Assembly (NCBI GenBank): GCA_044237765.1
Contig: JBIIEQ010000018.1
Location: 1-48,924 of the forward strand
Source: UBA6136 sp044237765
GTDB taxonomy: Bacteria; Pseudomonadota; Gammaproteobacteria; Methylococcales; Methylococcaceae
DNA length: 48,924 nucleotides
Direction: 5' to 3'
The notes beneath the pieces were generated by a model. The model had not been told where the DNA came from, did no database searches, and was given only the letters and a program-made list of their open reading frames with translations. Both the position numbers and the translations under genes were made by a program. The first letter of the stretch is position 1, and each line of letters begins with the position of its first letter. Shown piece by piece: positions 41,739-48,924 of the stretch.

Positions 41739-42076
41739 GGCAATTCTGAGTAGCGTTCCGGAGTAAAGCCCAGCCACACGTCTTCCCCCACTTCCAAAAG
41801 GGGACGTTTGATCAGGGCAGGGTGGGTTAGCATAAGGTCAAGCGCCTTGACTCGGCCAAGATCGGTTTTGTCCGATTCAGCGAGGCCACGCCATGTGGTG
41901 CTCTTTCGGTTCAGGAGACTTTCCCACCCGATTTGAGCATCCCACTTCAGCAGACGGGCGGACTCAAGACCATCGATCCGAAGGTCATGAAAAACAAATT
42001 CGCGTTGATGCGCTTTCAGCCAGGCGGCCGCCTTGCGACAGCTGTCGCAGTTTTTCAATCCGGAAAGGGTCAGCAT
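41735..42076 (-). CDS. Spx/YffB-type ArsC-fold protein
   Basis: The 113-residue protein has the ArsC/Spx fold. The N-terminus reads LSGLKNCDSCRKAAAWLKAH, with the C-x2-C pair of YffB/Spx rather than the arsenate-reductase form, and LNRKSTTWRGLAE and LIKRPLLEVGEDVWLGFTPERY follow. YffB is often the gene next to dapE, as here, and its biochemical role is unclear (glutathione-dependent thiol reductase suggested). It is not evidence of arsenate reduction. Confidence 0.88.
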   Translation of the reverse strand: MLTLSGLKNCDSCRKAAAWLKAHQREFVFHDLRIDGLESARLLKWDAQIGWESLLNRKSTTWRGLAESDKTDLGRVKALDLMLTHPALIKRPLLEVGEDVWLGFTPERYSELP

Positions 42077-42079
42077 CGT

Positions 42080-42652
42080 CTAGGAGAGGTCCAGTTTTTC
42101 AAGTTCGGCGATGGTCGGCTCCTTGCGGCCATCGGTCTCGCTGATGAAAAGCGGTTCCCTGCGGACCGCTTCCGCGATCGCCTGACGGATATCATGCCGA
42201 TCATAAAATGGACTGGCCTCCATCCGCAGCAGGGGCAGGCCGGCCGCGCCACAAATATCCTTGAGAGGATGATCGGCAATATTCTTCACCTTGCGGCCGG
42301 GCACTTTGTGCTGCACCAGCTGAATCGCACAGGCAATGGACAGGTCGGATAGTTTGCAGAGCACAAACGGAAAACAGACTTCACCCGCGTCATCCAGTGC
42401 GTCCCAGGCTGCATCGGTGCCCGTCGTGGCCCGAGGCGCGATGATGTCGGTCACGTGGATTCTGGCAAAGATGGCGTAATGATCACCGACTGCCTGCTTC
42501 AGCGCCGTGAAGAATTGCCGCTCTTCCGGTGATAGCAGGAAATCCTGGCGGGTGTAGCTGGCCCGGGCGGATCGCCGCGAGCGGATGACTCTGAGCAACA
42601 GCAGAAAGCCCAACAGGATGGCGGCGGCCACCGCAGCACTGATCCAGTTCAT
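42080..42652 (-). CDS. DUF2726-like protein with N-terminal membrane anchor
   Basis: The 190-residue protein has one membrane segment at residues 5-21, a basic linker (RSRRSARASYTR), then LLSPEERQFFTALKQAVGDHYAIFARI, as in DUF2726 proteins, and FVLCKLSDLSIACAIQLV and AAGLPLLRMEASPFYD. The fold of this domain is related to restriction-endonuclease-like/vsr-like domains, but no function is known. It is the first gene of a run DUF2726-yffB-dapE-sseA (3-base gap to the next). Confidence 0.75.
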   Translation of the reverse strand: MNWISAAVAAAILLGFLLLLRVIRSRRSARASYTRQDFLLSPEERQFFTALKQAVGDHYAIFARIHVTDIIAPRATTGTDAAWDALDDAGEVCFPFVLCKLSDLSIACAIQLVQHKVPGRKVKNIADHPLKDICGAAGLPLLRMEASPFYDRHDIRQAIAEAVRREPLFISETDGRKEPTIAELEKLDLS

Positions 42653-42771
42653 GCGCTCCCCGACAAGTCCGAATGGGCAGGGCGATTCGGGGGCACATAA
42701 AACAAGGTCAGGATCTCCGGGGTGACGGGGGAGGCGCGATTATACGGGAAGCCGGGGTCTGCGGCGGACTA

Positions 42772-43896
42772 TCACTGCTCATCCTCGGGCATGAGCGTCA
42801 TGCCGTCGTCCATCTTCTCATTGGGATCTTTGCCCTCCCGGGCCAGTTTAATCATCAGGCGGACTTCATTTTGAGAATCCGCCGCGCGCAGGGCCTCCTC
42901 GTAAGAAATCTTTCCGGCCTGGAAGAGATCGAACAGGCAATGGTCGAAGATCTGCATGCCCTGTGCCCGGGAGTGTTTCATCAGGTCCTTCAGTTTGTGC
43001 ACCTCGCCCTTGCGAATGAGGTCGGCGGCGCGCGGGGTGTTAATCAGAATCTCGATGGCGGGATGCCGGCTCTTGCCATCCGGGCTGCGGATTAGCTGCT
43101 GGGCAATGATGGCCCGCAAATTCAGCGAGAGGTCCATGAATAGCTGCGGGTGCATTTCCTCGGGGAAGAAATGCAGGATACGGTCGATGGCCTGGTTGGC
43201 GTTGTTCGCATGCAGCGTGCTCAGGCAGAGATGGCCGGTTTCGGCGAAGCTGATGGCCTGTTGCATGGTTTCCCGCGTACGGATTTCGCCGATCAGAATC
43301 ACATCGGGCGCCTGACGCAAGGTGTTTTTCAGGGCGACCTCGAAGGATTCCGTATCGATGCCGACCTCTCGCTGGGTGACGATGCAGCCGATATGCTCAT
43401 GCACGTATTCGAGCGGATCCTCGATGGTGATGATATGGCCGCTGGAATTCTCGTTCCGATGGCGGATCAGTGAAGCCAGCGAGGTCGATTTGCCCGTGCC
43501 CGTGCCGCCGACGAACAAAATCAGCCCTCGCTTGTTCATCACCAGTTCGCTGAGGCTGGGGGGCAGGCCGAGTGTTTGCCAGGTCGGCACGTTGGTCTGG
43601 ATGCGACGCAACACCATGGCCGCACAATCGCGCTGCATCAGGGCGCTGACGCGGTATCGCCCCAGTTCTCCCGCCTCAATGGCGAAATTGCACTCATGGG
43701 TCTTGGCGAATTCCTCGCGCTGGGTCGTGCTCATGATGCTGGTGACCACCTGCATGGCCTGGTCCTTGGTCAGCTTATTGCGAGTGATGGGCTGCAGGAC
43801 TCCGTTGACCTTGATGCAGGGTTCCCTCTCTGCCGTGATGAACATGTCCGACGCCTGGTTGCGCGTCATGATTTCCAGAAGGGAATTGAAGTGCAT
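42772..43896 (-). CDS. pilU: Type IV pilus retraction ATPase PilU
   Basis: PilU assists PilT in pilus retraction. The 374-residue protein is a GspE/PilT-family hexameric ATPase: Walker A GGTGTGKST, Asp box ITIEDPLEYVHEH, Walker B DVILIGEIRTRETM, His box GHLCLSTLHANNANQAIDRI. The length beyond PilT and the acidic tail (EKMDDGMTLMPEDEQ) fit PilU. It follows pilT by 21 bases. Confidence 0.93.
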   Translation of the reverse strand: MHFNSLLEIMTRNQASDMFITAEREPCIKVNGVLQPITRNKLTKDQAMQVVTSIMSTTQREEFAKTHECNFAIEAGELGRYRVSALMQRDCAAMVLRRIQTNVPTWQTLGLPPSLSELVMNKRGLILFVGGTGTGKSTSLASLIRHRNENSSGHIITIEDPLEYVHEHIGCIVTQREVGIDTESFEVALKNTLRQAPDVILIGEIRTRETMQQAISFAETGHLCLSTLHANNANQAIDRILHFFPEEMHPQLFMDLSLNLRAIIAQQLIRSPDGKSRHPAIEILINTPRAADLIRKGEVHKLKDLMKHSRAQGMQIFDHCLFDLFQAGKISYEEALRAADSQNEVRLMIKLAREGKDPNEKMDDGMTLMPEDEQ

Positions 43897-43917
43897 CCGC
43901 TATCGCCTGTACCGGGA

Positions 43918-44952
43918 TTAGAACGCCGCCTTGTTGACGGATTTGGTATGCGCTATCTGGCGGGTCACGACGCCCTTCTCGACCAGCTCTTGTAAATGCT
44001 GGTCCAGCGTCATCATGCCGTCGCGGCGACCGGTCTGGATCGCGGAATACATCTGCGCCACTTTGTCTTCGCGGATCAGGTTCCGGATGGCCGGGGTGCC
44101 GACCATGATCTCCCAGGCGGCGGTTCGCCCGCCGTCGACCTTTTTCAGCAAGGCCTGGGAAATGACGGCTTGCAGCGATTCGGACAGCATGGAACGGATC
44201 ACGCTTTTTTCGGCAGCGGGAAACACGTCGATGATGCGATCGATGGTCTTGGCGGCCGAATTAGTATGCAAGGTGGCGAATACCAGGTGGCCCGTTTCCG
44301 CCGCGGTGAGCGCCAGGCGGATGGTTTCAAGGTCTCGCATTTCACCCACGAGGATGACATCCGGGTCCTCACGCAAGGCCGATCGCAGTGCCTCATTGAA
44401 GCCAAGTGTGTCCCGGTGAACCTCACGCTGATTAATCAGGCATTTCTTGCTCTCATGCACGAATTCGATCGGGTCCTCGATCGTCAGGATGTGGGCGTAG
44501 TCATTCGAATTGACGTAATCGATCATCGCCGCCAGCGTGGTCGATTTGCCCGAGCCGGTTGGCCCCGTGACCAGGATAATGCCGCGTGGGTGACGAGTGA
44601 CATCCTTGAAAAACTTGGGGCAACCCAGGTCCTCAAGGGTCAGGATTTTCGATGGAATGGTTCGGAACACCGCCGCCGAACCCCGATTCTGGTTGAAGGC
44701 GTTAACGCGAAATCGAGCTAGCCCGGGCAGTTCAAAGGAAAAATCGCACTCCAGAAACTCCTCGTAATCACGACGCTGATTGTCATTCATGACGTCATAG
44801 ATCAAGCCCTGAACTTCCTTGGTGTCCAGCGGCGGTACGTTAATACGACGAATATCGCCATCGACACGGATCATGGGCGGCAAACCCGCGGAGAGGTGCA
44901 GGTCGGACGCTTTGTTTTTGACTGAAAAGGCCAGGAGTTCGGTAATGTCCAT
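43918..44952 (-). CDS. pilT: Type IV pilus retraction ATPase PilT
   Basis: PilT powers pilus retraction and twitching motility. It has 344 residues with N-terminal DITELLAFSVKNKASDLHLS, Walker A GPTGSGKST, Asp box LTIEDPIEFVHESKK, Walker B DVILVGEMRDLETIR, His box GHLVFATLHTNSAAKTIDRIID and the C-terminal AIRNLIREDKVAQM (AIRNLIRE motif needed for retraction). It is transcribed with pilU and diverges from yggS across about 280 bases that hold no gene; a small palindrome ACGACAagccTGTCGT lies at 45037-45052. Confidence 0.95.
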   Translation of the reverse strand: MDITELLAFSVKNKASDLHLSAGLPPMIRVDGDIRRINVPPLDTKEVQGLIYDVMNDNQRRDYEEFLECDFSFELPGLARFRVNAFNQNRGSAAVFRTIPSKILTLEDLGCPKFFKDVTRHPRGIILVTGPTGSGKSTTLAAMIDYVNSNDYAHILTIEDPIEFVHESKKCLINQREVHRDTLGFNEALRSALREDPDVILVGEMRDLETIRLALTAAETGHLVFATLHTNSAAKTIDRIIDVFPAAEKSVIRSMLSESLQAVISQALLKKVDGGRTAAWEIMVGTPAIRNLIREDKVAQMYSAIQTGRRDGMMTLDQHLQELVEKGVVTRQIAHTKSVNKAAF

Positions 44953-45232
44953 GCAGCGTGATATCCGGGCAGCTTGTGGAAGCCGGGGCCAGCGGCTACG
45001 CTGGACCCGTTAAAACGGCAACTAGAAGACTGTAATACGACAAGCCTGTCGTGAATGATGTCGCAAGGTTCGTCATGAACGGAACCAATTACAAATCAGT
45101 TAATTATCCGTTCGTGCTGAGCTTGGAAGTATGAGCAGATAATTTTCGAGGCTCCTTAAGTCCTTGCCTACGGCTACGGGACCCTCGGGCCTATTGCCGG
45201 CGGCCAAAGTATAGAACATCCCTGATTTACCC

Positions 45233-45919
45233 ATGTCACTCACCCTTCCCGAACGACTTGAGGCGGTGCGGACCCGCATCGCCCTGGCTGAAGCCAAGGC
45301 AGGCCGCCCCCCGCAGTCGGTCCAACTCATCGCAGTCAGCAAGACCCAACCGTCGGCCTTGATAGCAGAGACCGTGGCGGCGGGACAACGCCATTTTGGT
45401 GAAAACTATCTTCAGGAAGCCCTGGCCAAACAATCGGAACTGGCGAATATTCCCGATCTGGTCTGGCATTTCATCGGGCCGATCCAATCGAATAAGACCG
45501 CCCCCATCGCCGCGCATTTTTCTTGGGTACACAGTGTCGAGCGTCTCAAGATCGCCCAGCGACTCAGCGAGCAGCGGCCCGAAGGATTAGCTCCACTGAA
45601 TATCTGTCTGCAGGTGAATGTCAGTGAGGAAGCCAGCAAGAGCGGGGTCAGTCTGACTGAATTGCCCGACTTGGCTGCGGCAGTGGCCCAATTGCCCCAC
45701 TTGCGCTTGCGTGGCTTGATGGCCATCCCGGCGCCCAGCGACGATCCGGCATCGCAGCCCCTTCCGTTCCGAATGCTTCGGCAGGCACTCGAGAACTTGG
45801 ATCTTCCCGGGCTCGATACGCTCTCGATGGGCATGTCGGACGACCTCGAGGCGGCTGTCCAGGAAGGCGCCACCTTCGTCCGCATCGGCACCGCCGTGTT
45901 TGGACGCCGATTGGGCTAG
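45233..45919 (+). CDS. yggS: YggS-family pyridoxal-phosphate homeostasis protein
   Basis: The 228-residue protein is the single-domain, alanine-racemase-like PLP-binding protein that keeps pyridoxal phosphate levels in balance. The PLP lysine is in LIAVSKTQPSALI. HFGENYLQEALAK, WHFIGPIQSNK and LSMGMSDDLEAAVQEGATFV with RIGTAVFG at the end are family landmarks. It stands at the head of yggS-proC-yggT, the usual neighbourhood next to pilT. Confidence 0.95.
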   Translation: MSLTLPERLEAVRTRIALAEAKAGRPPQSVQLIAVSKTQPSALIAETVAAGQRHFGENYLQEALAKQSELANIPDLVWHFIGPIQSNKTAPIAAHFSWVHSVERLKIAQRLSEQRPEGLAPLNICLQVNVSEEASKSGVSLTELPDLAAAVAQLPHLRLRGLMAIPAPSDDPASQPLPFRMLRQALENLDLPGLDTLSMGMSDDLEAAVQEGATFVRIGTAVFGRRLG

Positions 45920-45927
45920 GCTAGAAT
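45900..45927 (+). promoter_or_regulatory. Possible sigma-70 promoter before proC
   Basis: TTGGAC (45900-45905) and TAGAAT (45922-45927) are spaced by 16 bases at the end of yggS, 33 bases before the proC start. The -10 box is good, the -35 box poor. It could give proC its own transcription. Confidence 0.3.
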
Positions 45928-45960
45928 GCGCGCCAACTACAAACAGGGATATACAAGGTC

Positions 45961-46785
45961 ATGAAGCAGCAAGCTCTCGGTTTCATCGGTGCCGGCAATA
46001 TGGCGGCCAGCCTCATCAGCGGTCTGATCGCGGACCACTATCCAGCCGCCCAGATCTGGGTTTCCGATATCAACGAGGCGGCGCTCGCCAATCTTGCCGA
46101 GCGTTACGGCGTCCACACCACGACCCGGAACGTCATTGTGGCCGAGCACGCCGAGATTCTGATCCTGGCCGTCAAGCCGCAAATTCTCCGCGCGGTGGTC
46201 GAGGAACTTGCCGGCACTCTTCAGTCCCGACGTCCTTTGGTCGTGAGCATTGCCGCGGGCATTTCTTCAGCGAGTATTGATCGCTGGGCCGATGGCCACA
46301 TGCCCATTGTCCGCTGTATGCCGAATACCCCGGCCATGGTGAAGACCGGCGCGACCGGTTTATGCGCCAATGCATGCGTAACCGATGCGCAACGCAGCCA
46401 GGCCGAGGCCATCTTGCGGGCAGTGGGCCTCACGGTCTGGGTGGACGAAGAGTCTCAGCTGGACGCGGTGACGGCTCTGTCCGGCAGTGGCCCGGCCTAC
46501 TTCTTCCTGATGATGGAAGCGATGGAAGACGCCGGGGTGGCTCTGGGTCTGGATCGCGCCACGGCCCGCCTGCTCAGCCAGCAAACCGCACTGGGTGCCG
46601 GGCGTATCGCCATCGAGTCGGAAGATCCGCCCGCCGAATTGCGGCGGCGGGTCACTTCGCCCGGCGGCACCACCGAGCGTGCCATCGCCACCTTTGAAGA
46701 AGGCGGGTTGAGCCCGCTGGTGGCCAGGGCCATGGAGGCTGCCGCTCGCCGTGCGGCTGAATTGTCCGAACAGCTGGGAAACTGA
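45961..46785 (+). CDS. proC: Pyrroline-5-carboxylate reductase
   Basis: ProC reduces pyrroline-5-carboxylate to proline with NAD(P)H. The 274-residue protein has the Rossmann loop GFIGAGNMAASLISGL, CMPNTPAMVKTGATGL and the C-terminal substrate motif LSGSGPAYFFLMMEAMEDAG followed by RVTSPGGTTERAIATFEEGG. AAGG precedes the ATG. yggT follows 13 bases later. Confidence 0.96.
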   Translation: MKQQALGFIGAGNMAASLISGLIADHYPAAQIWVSDINEAALANLAERYGVHTTTRNVIVAEHAEILILAVKPQILRAVVEELAGTLQSRRPLVVSIAAGISSASIDRWADGHMPIVRCMPNTPAMVKTGATGLCANACVTDAQRSQAEAILRAVGLTVWVDEESQLDAVTALSGSGPAYFFLMMEAMEDAGVALGLDRATARLLSQQTALGAGRIAIESEDPPAELRRRVTSPGGTTERAIATFEEGGLSPLVARAMEAAARRAAELSEQLGN

Positions 46786-46798
46786 CAGGAGACAGATA

Positions 46799-47374
46799 AT
46801 GACCGCCAATTACTGGGCCGCCCCCCTGATCTTTTTGATCGATACGATCTTCAGTCTCTATCTTTTCGCACTAGTCTTGCGCTTCCTGTTCCAGTGGAGC
46901 GGGGCCGATTACCAGAATCCGCTCTCTCAATTCCTGATCAGGATCACCCATCCTCCCCTGAAATTTCTGCGTCGATTCATTCCTTCGTTTGGCCACATCG
47001 ACACCGCGGCGCTAGCGCTGATGTTGGCCCTGCAAATGCTCAGCGATACCCTGATCTTCCTGATTCAAGGCGGGCTGCCGTCGTTGGGATTCGTTGCGAT
47101 CTGGTCGCTGGCACAGCTGTTGGAGCTGGTGCTCAACGTCTACTTCTATGCCATCCTCATTCGGGCCGTGTTGAGCTGGATTGGTCCCACGGCCTACAAC
47201 CCGGCGGTCTCGTTGCTTTACAGCCTGACCGAACCGCTGTTGCAGGCCAGTCGTCGCCTGCTGCCGGCAAGCGGCGGCATGGATTTCTCGCCGATCATTC
47301 CCATCATCGGCATTCAGCTCGCCAAGATGCTGCTGTTACCGCCACTGCAGCAATTGGCGACAGTTTTCAATTGA
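46799..47374 (+). CDS. yggT: YggT-family membrane protein
   Basis: This 191-residue inner-membrane protein is made of two YggT repeats, each with FLIDTIFSLYLFALVLRFLF-type helices followed by a short LI..THP(L)LKFLRRFIP or SLTEPLLQASRRLLP turn. The start at 46799 has AGGAGA upstream; the frame is open further back into proC but without conserved content. Roles in osmotic stress have been suggested for the family. The gene normally followed by yggU is here followed by a broken copy. Confidence 0.92.
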   Translation: MTANYWAAPLIFLIDTIFSLYLFALVLRFLFQWSGADYQNPLSQFLIRITHPPLKFLRRFIPSFGHIDTAALALMLALQMLSDTLIFLIQGGLPSLGFVAIWSLAQLLELVLNVYFYAILIRAVLSWIGPTAYNPAVSLLYSLTEPLLQASRRLLPASGGMDFSPIIPIIGIQLAKMLLLPPLQQLATVFN

Positions 47375-47377
47375 TGC

Positions 47378-47479
47378 ATGGGGGCAATGGCAGACAATCC
47401 GGATGTGATTCTTGATGTTCACATCCAGTCCAGAGCCAGTCGCAGGGCTCACGTTGGAATTCAACGAAACGATCATTAA
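47378..47479 (+). pseudogene. Truncated yggU (DUF167) gene
   Basis: Four bases after yggT a frame reads MGAMADNPDVILDVHIQSRAS and continues RRAHVGIQRND before stopping at TAA (47477-47479). This is the N-terminal third of YggU/DUF167 proteins (pattern L.V.VQPRASR..I.G...), which usually have about 95-100 residues and usually follow yggT. The frame is lost eight bases before a dispersed repeat begins, so insertion of that repeat probably cut the gene. Read as a remnant. Confidence 0.6.
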
Positions 47480-47486
47480 GGGCGGC

Positions 47487-47687
47487 GTCCCTCTTGGTGT
47501 CATCCTGATCGACCAACGGGAGAGAAGGATCTCAGGTTATGGGCAGGGAGTGGGCCTTTGCTTTGAGGGTGCGTGGTGCTGGTAGCCTGAGGTCCTTCGC
47601 GGGGCTCAGGACGACACGGTCATTTTGGACGTCCCCCTTTGGTGTCATCCTGACCGACCAAAGCGAGGGGAGGATCTCAGGCTATGG
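47487..47687. repeat. Cluster of dispersed repeat units, two direct and one inverted
   Basis: A 56-base unit at 47487-47542 (TTGGTGTCATCCTGA ... AGGATCTCAGG ... TATGG) recurs at 47631-47687 with the same order of blocks and a few differences. Between them 47582-47617 carries a shorter copy in inverse orientation (CCTGAGGTCCTTCGC ... TCAGGACGACAC). The core resembles the GTGTCATCCTGAGCG-AAGGATCTCAGG type of interspersed palindromic repeat that I recall from many bacterial genomes. The units fill the space between the yggU remnant and the AAA-ATPase gene. Confidence 0.7.
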
Positions 47688-47759
47688 CCCCCGGGCAAGC
47701 CAAACTCCTAGGCGCCTGGCACGGAGTAGAATGGCTCCTCCCAGCCAAACACCCAAGCC

Positions 47760-48924
47760 ATGCACCGCAAGAGACTCCCCATCGGTATTCAGACCTTTCG
47801 TGAAATACGCGAGGATGACTATTACTACGTCGACAAGACGTCCCTGGCCTTGCGCTTGATTGAGGGCGGTAAATATTATTTTCTGTCCCGTCCGCGCCGC
47901 TTCGGCAAGTCGCTGTTTCTCGACATGCTGGGAGAGTTGTTTGCCGGGAGTAAAGCCTTGTTCCAAGGCCTTTATGCCCAGGATCGTTGGGATTGGGCGA
48001 CGGTGTATCCGGTTATCCGCATCAGTTTTGGCGGGGGCGTGCTGCATGAACGGGGTGTCCTGGATCAACGCATCCGCGGAATCTTGCAGGAGAACGCCGA
48101 ACGCTTGGGCATCCAGTGCCGTATGCCAGAGGATATCCCTACCTGCTTCAGTGAGCTGATTCGTGGCGTTCATGCCGCCGCCGGCCAGCGCGTTGTCGTC
48201 CTGATCGACGAATACGACAAACCCATCCTCGACAACATCACGCATCCTGACATGGCTCGCCAGATGCGCGATGGCTTGCGCAATTTCTATTCGGTCATCA
48301 AGGACTCCGACGCCCACATCCGCTTTGCCTTTCTGACGGGGGTATCGAAATTCAGCAAGGTCAGCCTGTTCTCCGGGCTGAATAATTTGCGCGACATCAC
48401 GGTCTCCCCGGCTTATTCCGCCCTCTGCGGCTACACCGAAGCCGATGTCGACACCGTCTTTGCCCCTGAATTGGAAGGCCTGGACCGGCAACAGATCCGC
48501 GACTGGTACAACGGCTACAACTGGACCGGTGAATCGGTCTACAACCCGTTCGACTTATTGCTGTTGTTTGAAGAAAGGCAGTTCCGCCCCTACTGGTTCG
48601 AGACCGGCACACCGACGTTTTTGGTCGATGTCCTGACCGAGCGCCAAGCCTGGCTACCCGAGCTGGGCCAGCTGGAATCCAGTGCCGACATCCTCTCCAC
48701 CTTCGATGTCGATGACATGCCCACCGAGGCCCTGATGTTTCAGGCGGGGTATCTGACCATCGACCGGGAAGAAGAAATCAGCGGTACCTACTACTACCAG
48801 CTGCGCTATCCCAACCGCGAGGTCTACCAAAGCCTCAACGGCACACTTCTGCGTTACTGGACCCCCGACACCCAGGCTGAGATCAAACACCGCAAATCGC
48901 TGTATCGATTGCTACTGGCCAATG
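47760..48924 (+). CDS. AAA-ATPase-like/DUF1703 (PD-(D/E)XK) protein, cut by window end
   Basis: The frame is open from the ATG at 47760 to the last base, 388 complete codons without a stop. The N-terminus reads RLPIGIQTFREIREDDYYYV and DKTSLALRLIEGGKYYFLSRPRRFGKSLFL, where SRPRRFGKS is the P-loop of the AAA-ATPase-like family. The Walker B is VVVLIDEYDKPILDN, followed by FAFLTGVSKFSKVSLFSGLNNL and WYNGYNWTGESVYNPFDLLL. These belong to the ATPase that precedes a DUF1703 nuclease-like domain (off-window). Such genes are common in multiple copies in bacteria and are thought mobile or defence-related; the function is unproven. No ribosome binding site is visible. Confidence 0.9.
   Translation, partial: MHRKRLPIGIQTFREIREDDYYYVDKTSLALRLIEGGKYYFLSRPRRFGKSLFLDMLGELFAGSKALFQGLYAQDRWDWATVYPVIRISFGGGVLHERGVLDQRIRGILQENAERLGIQCRMPEDIPTCFSELIRGVHAAAGQRVVVLIDEYDKPILDNITHPDMARQMRDGLRNFYSVIKDSDAHIRFAFLTGVSKFSKVSLFSGLNNLRDITVSPAYSALCGYTEADVDTVFAPELEGLDRQQIRDWYNGYNWTGESVYNPFDLLLLFEERQFRPYWFETGTPTFLVDVLTERQAWLPELGQLESSADILSTFDVDDMPTEALMFQAGYLTIDREEEISGTYYYQLRYPNREVYQSLNGTLLRYWTPDTQAEIKHRKSLYRLLLAN

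Noticed and set aside
41735..42076. Arsenate reductase ArsC linked to the arsenosugar cluster
   Set aside because: The N-terminal CDSC pair and the place beside dapE point to Spx/YffB; it lies over 8 kb from the arsenic genes.
42772..44952. Type II secretion or pilus assembly ATPases (GspE/PilB)
   Set aside because: The lengths (374 and 344 residues), absence of the long N-terminal domain and the AIRNLIRE motif identify PilU and PilT.

Overview
The window is bacterial and most likely from a gammaproteobacterium. It carries xseB-ispA-dxs, pilT-pilU, yggS-proC-yggT, rppH, cpdA, rluA and dapE in arrangements usual for that class. The host DNA is fairly GC-rich: one hand-counted 60-base line inside dxs (37141-37200) has 35 G+C. 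I cannot name a genus from the sequence alone.

Layout. (1) 1-762: the end of an IS1182-type insertion sequence, a small exported protein, and a 3' tRNA-Gly fragment that looks like the attachment-site end of an integrated element lying to the left. (2) 860-12900: mixed chromosomal genes, mostly for the cell envelope: rluA, a DUF938 methyltransferase, an AttEFGH-like ABC exporter with its lipoprotein, several small exported proteins, a SmbP-like metal binder, an ADP-ribosylglycohydrolase and an alpha/beta hydrolase. (3) 12930-22520: an accessory block. An orphan, C-terminally cut phage terminase is followed by an AT-richer cassette (hand count 26 G+C in 60 bases at 20521-20580) for retinal-based phototrophy: proteorhodopsin, crtE, crtI, crtB, crtY, blh. 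After it come an unknown exported protein, an inverted repeat, a 130-bp MITE and a pterin dehydratase remnant. (4) 22700-28530: a phytochelatin-synthase-like protein, pncA, a nitroreductase, a YbjQ-family protein, a Spy-like protein, trxC, an RDD protein and a rhodanese lipoprotein. (5) 28582-33460: a full arsenosugar-type cluster: arsM, arsS, TVP38, two glycosyltransferases and an AhpD-like protein. (6) 33606-47374: housekeeping genes. (7) 47378-48924: a broken yggU, dispersed repeats and the start of an AAA-ATPase/DUF1703 gene cut by the window edge.

How the genes fit together. Dxs and IspA make isoprenoid precursors. CrtE, CrtB, CrtI and CrtY turn these into beta-carotene, Blh cleaves it to retinal, and retinal loads the rhodopsin, which has the Asp/Thr/Glu pattern of a green-absorbing proton pump. 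The rhodopsin gene shows a likely one-base shift in an A6 run that separates a well-formed signal peptide and its start codon from the rest of the protein. This is either an assembly error, a decayed start or a slippage switch, and it is the observation I would check first. The arsenosugar cluster, SmbP-like protein and phytochelatin-synthase-like protein together suggest exposure to arsenic and metals.
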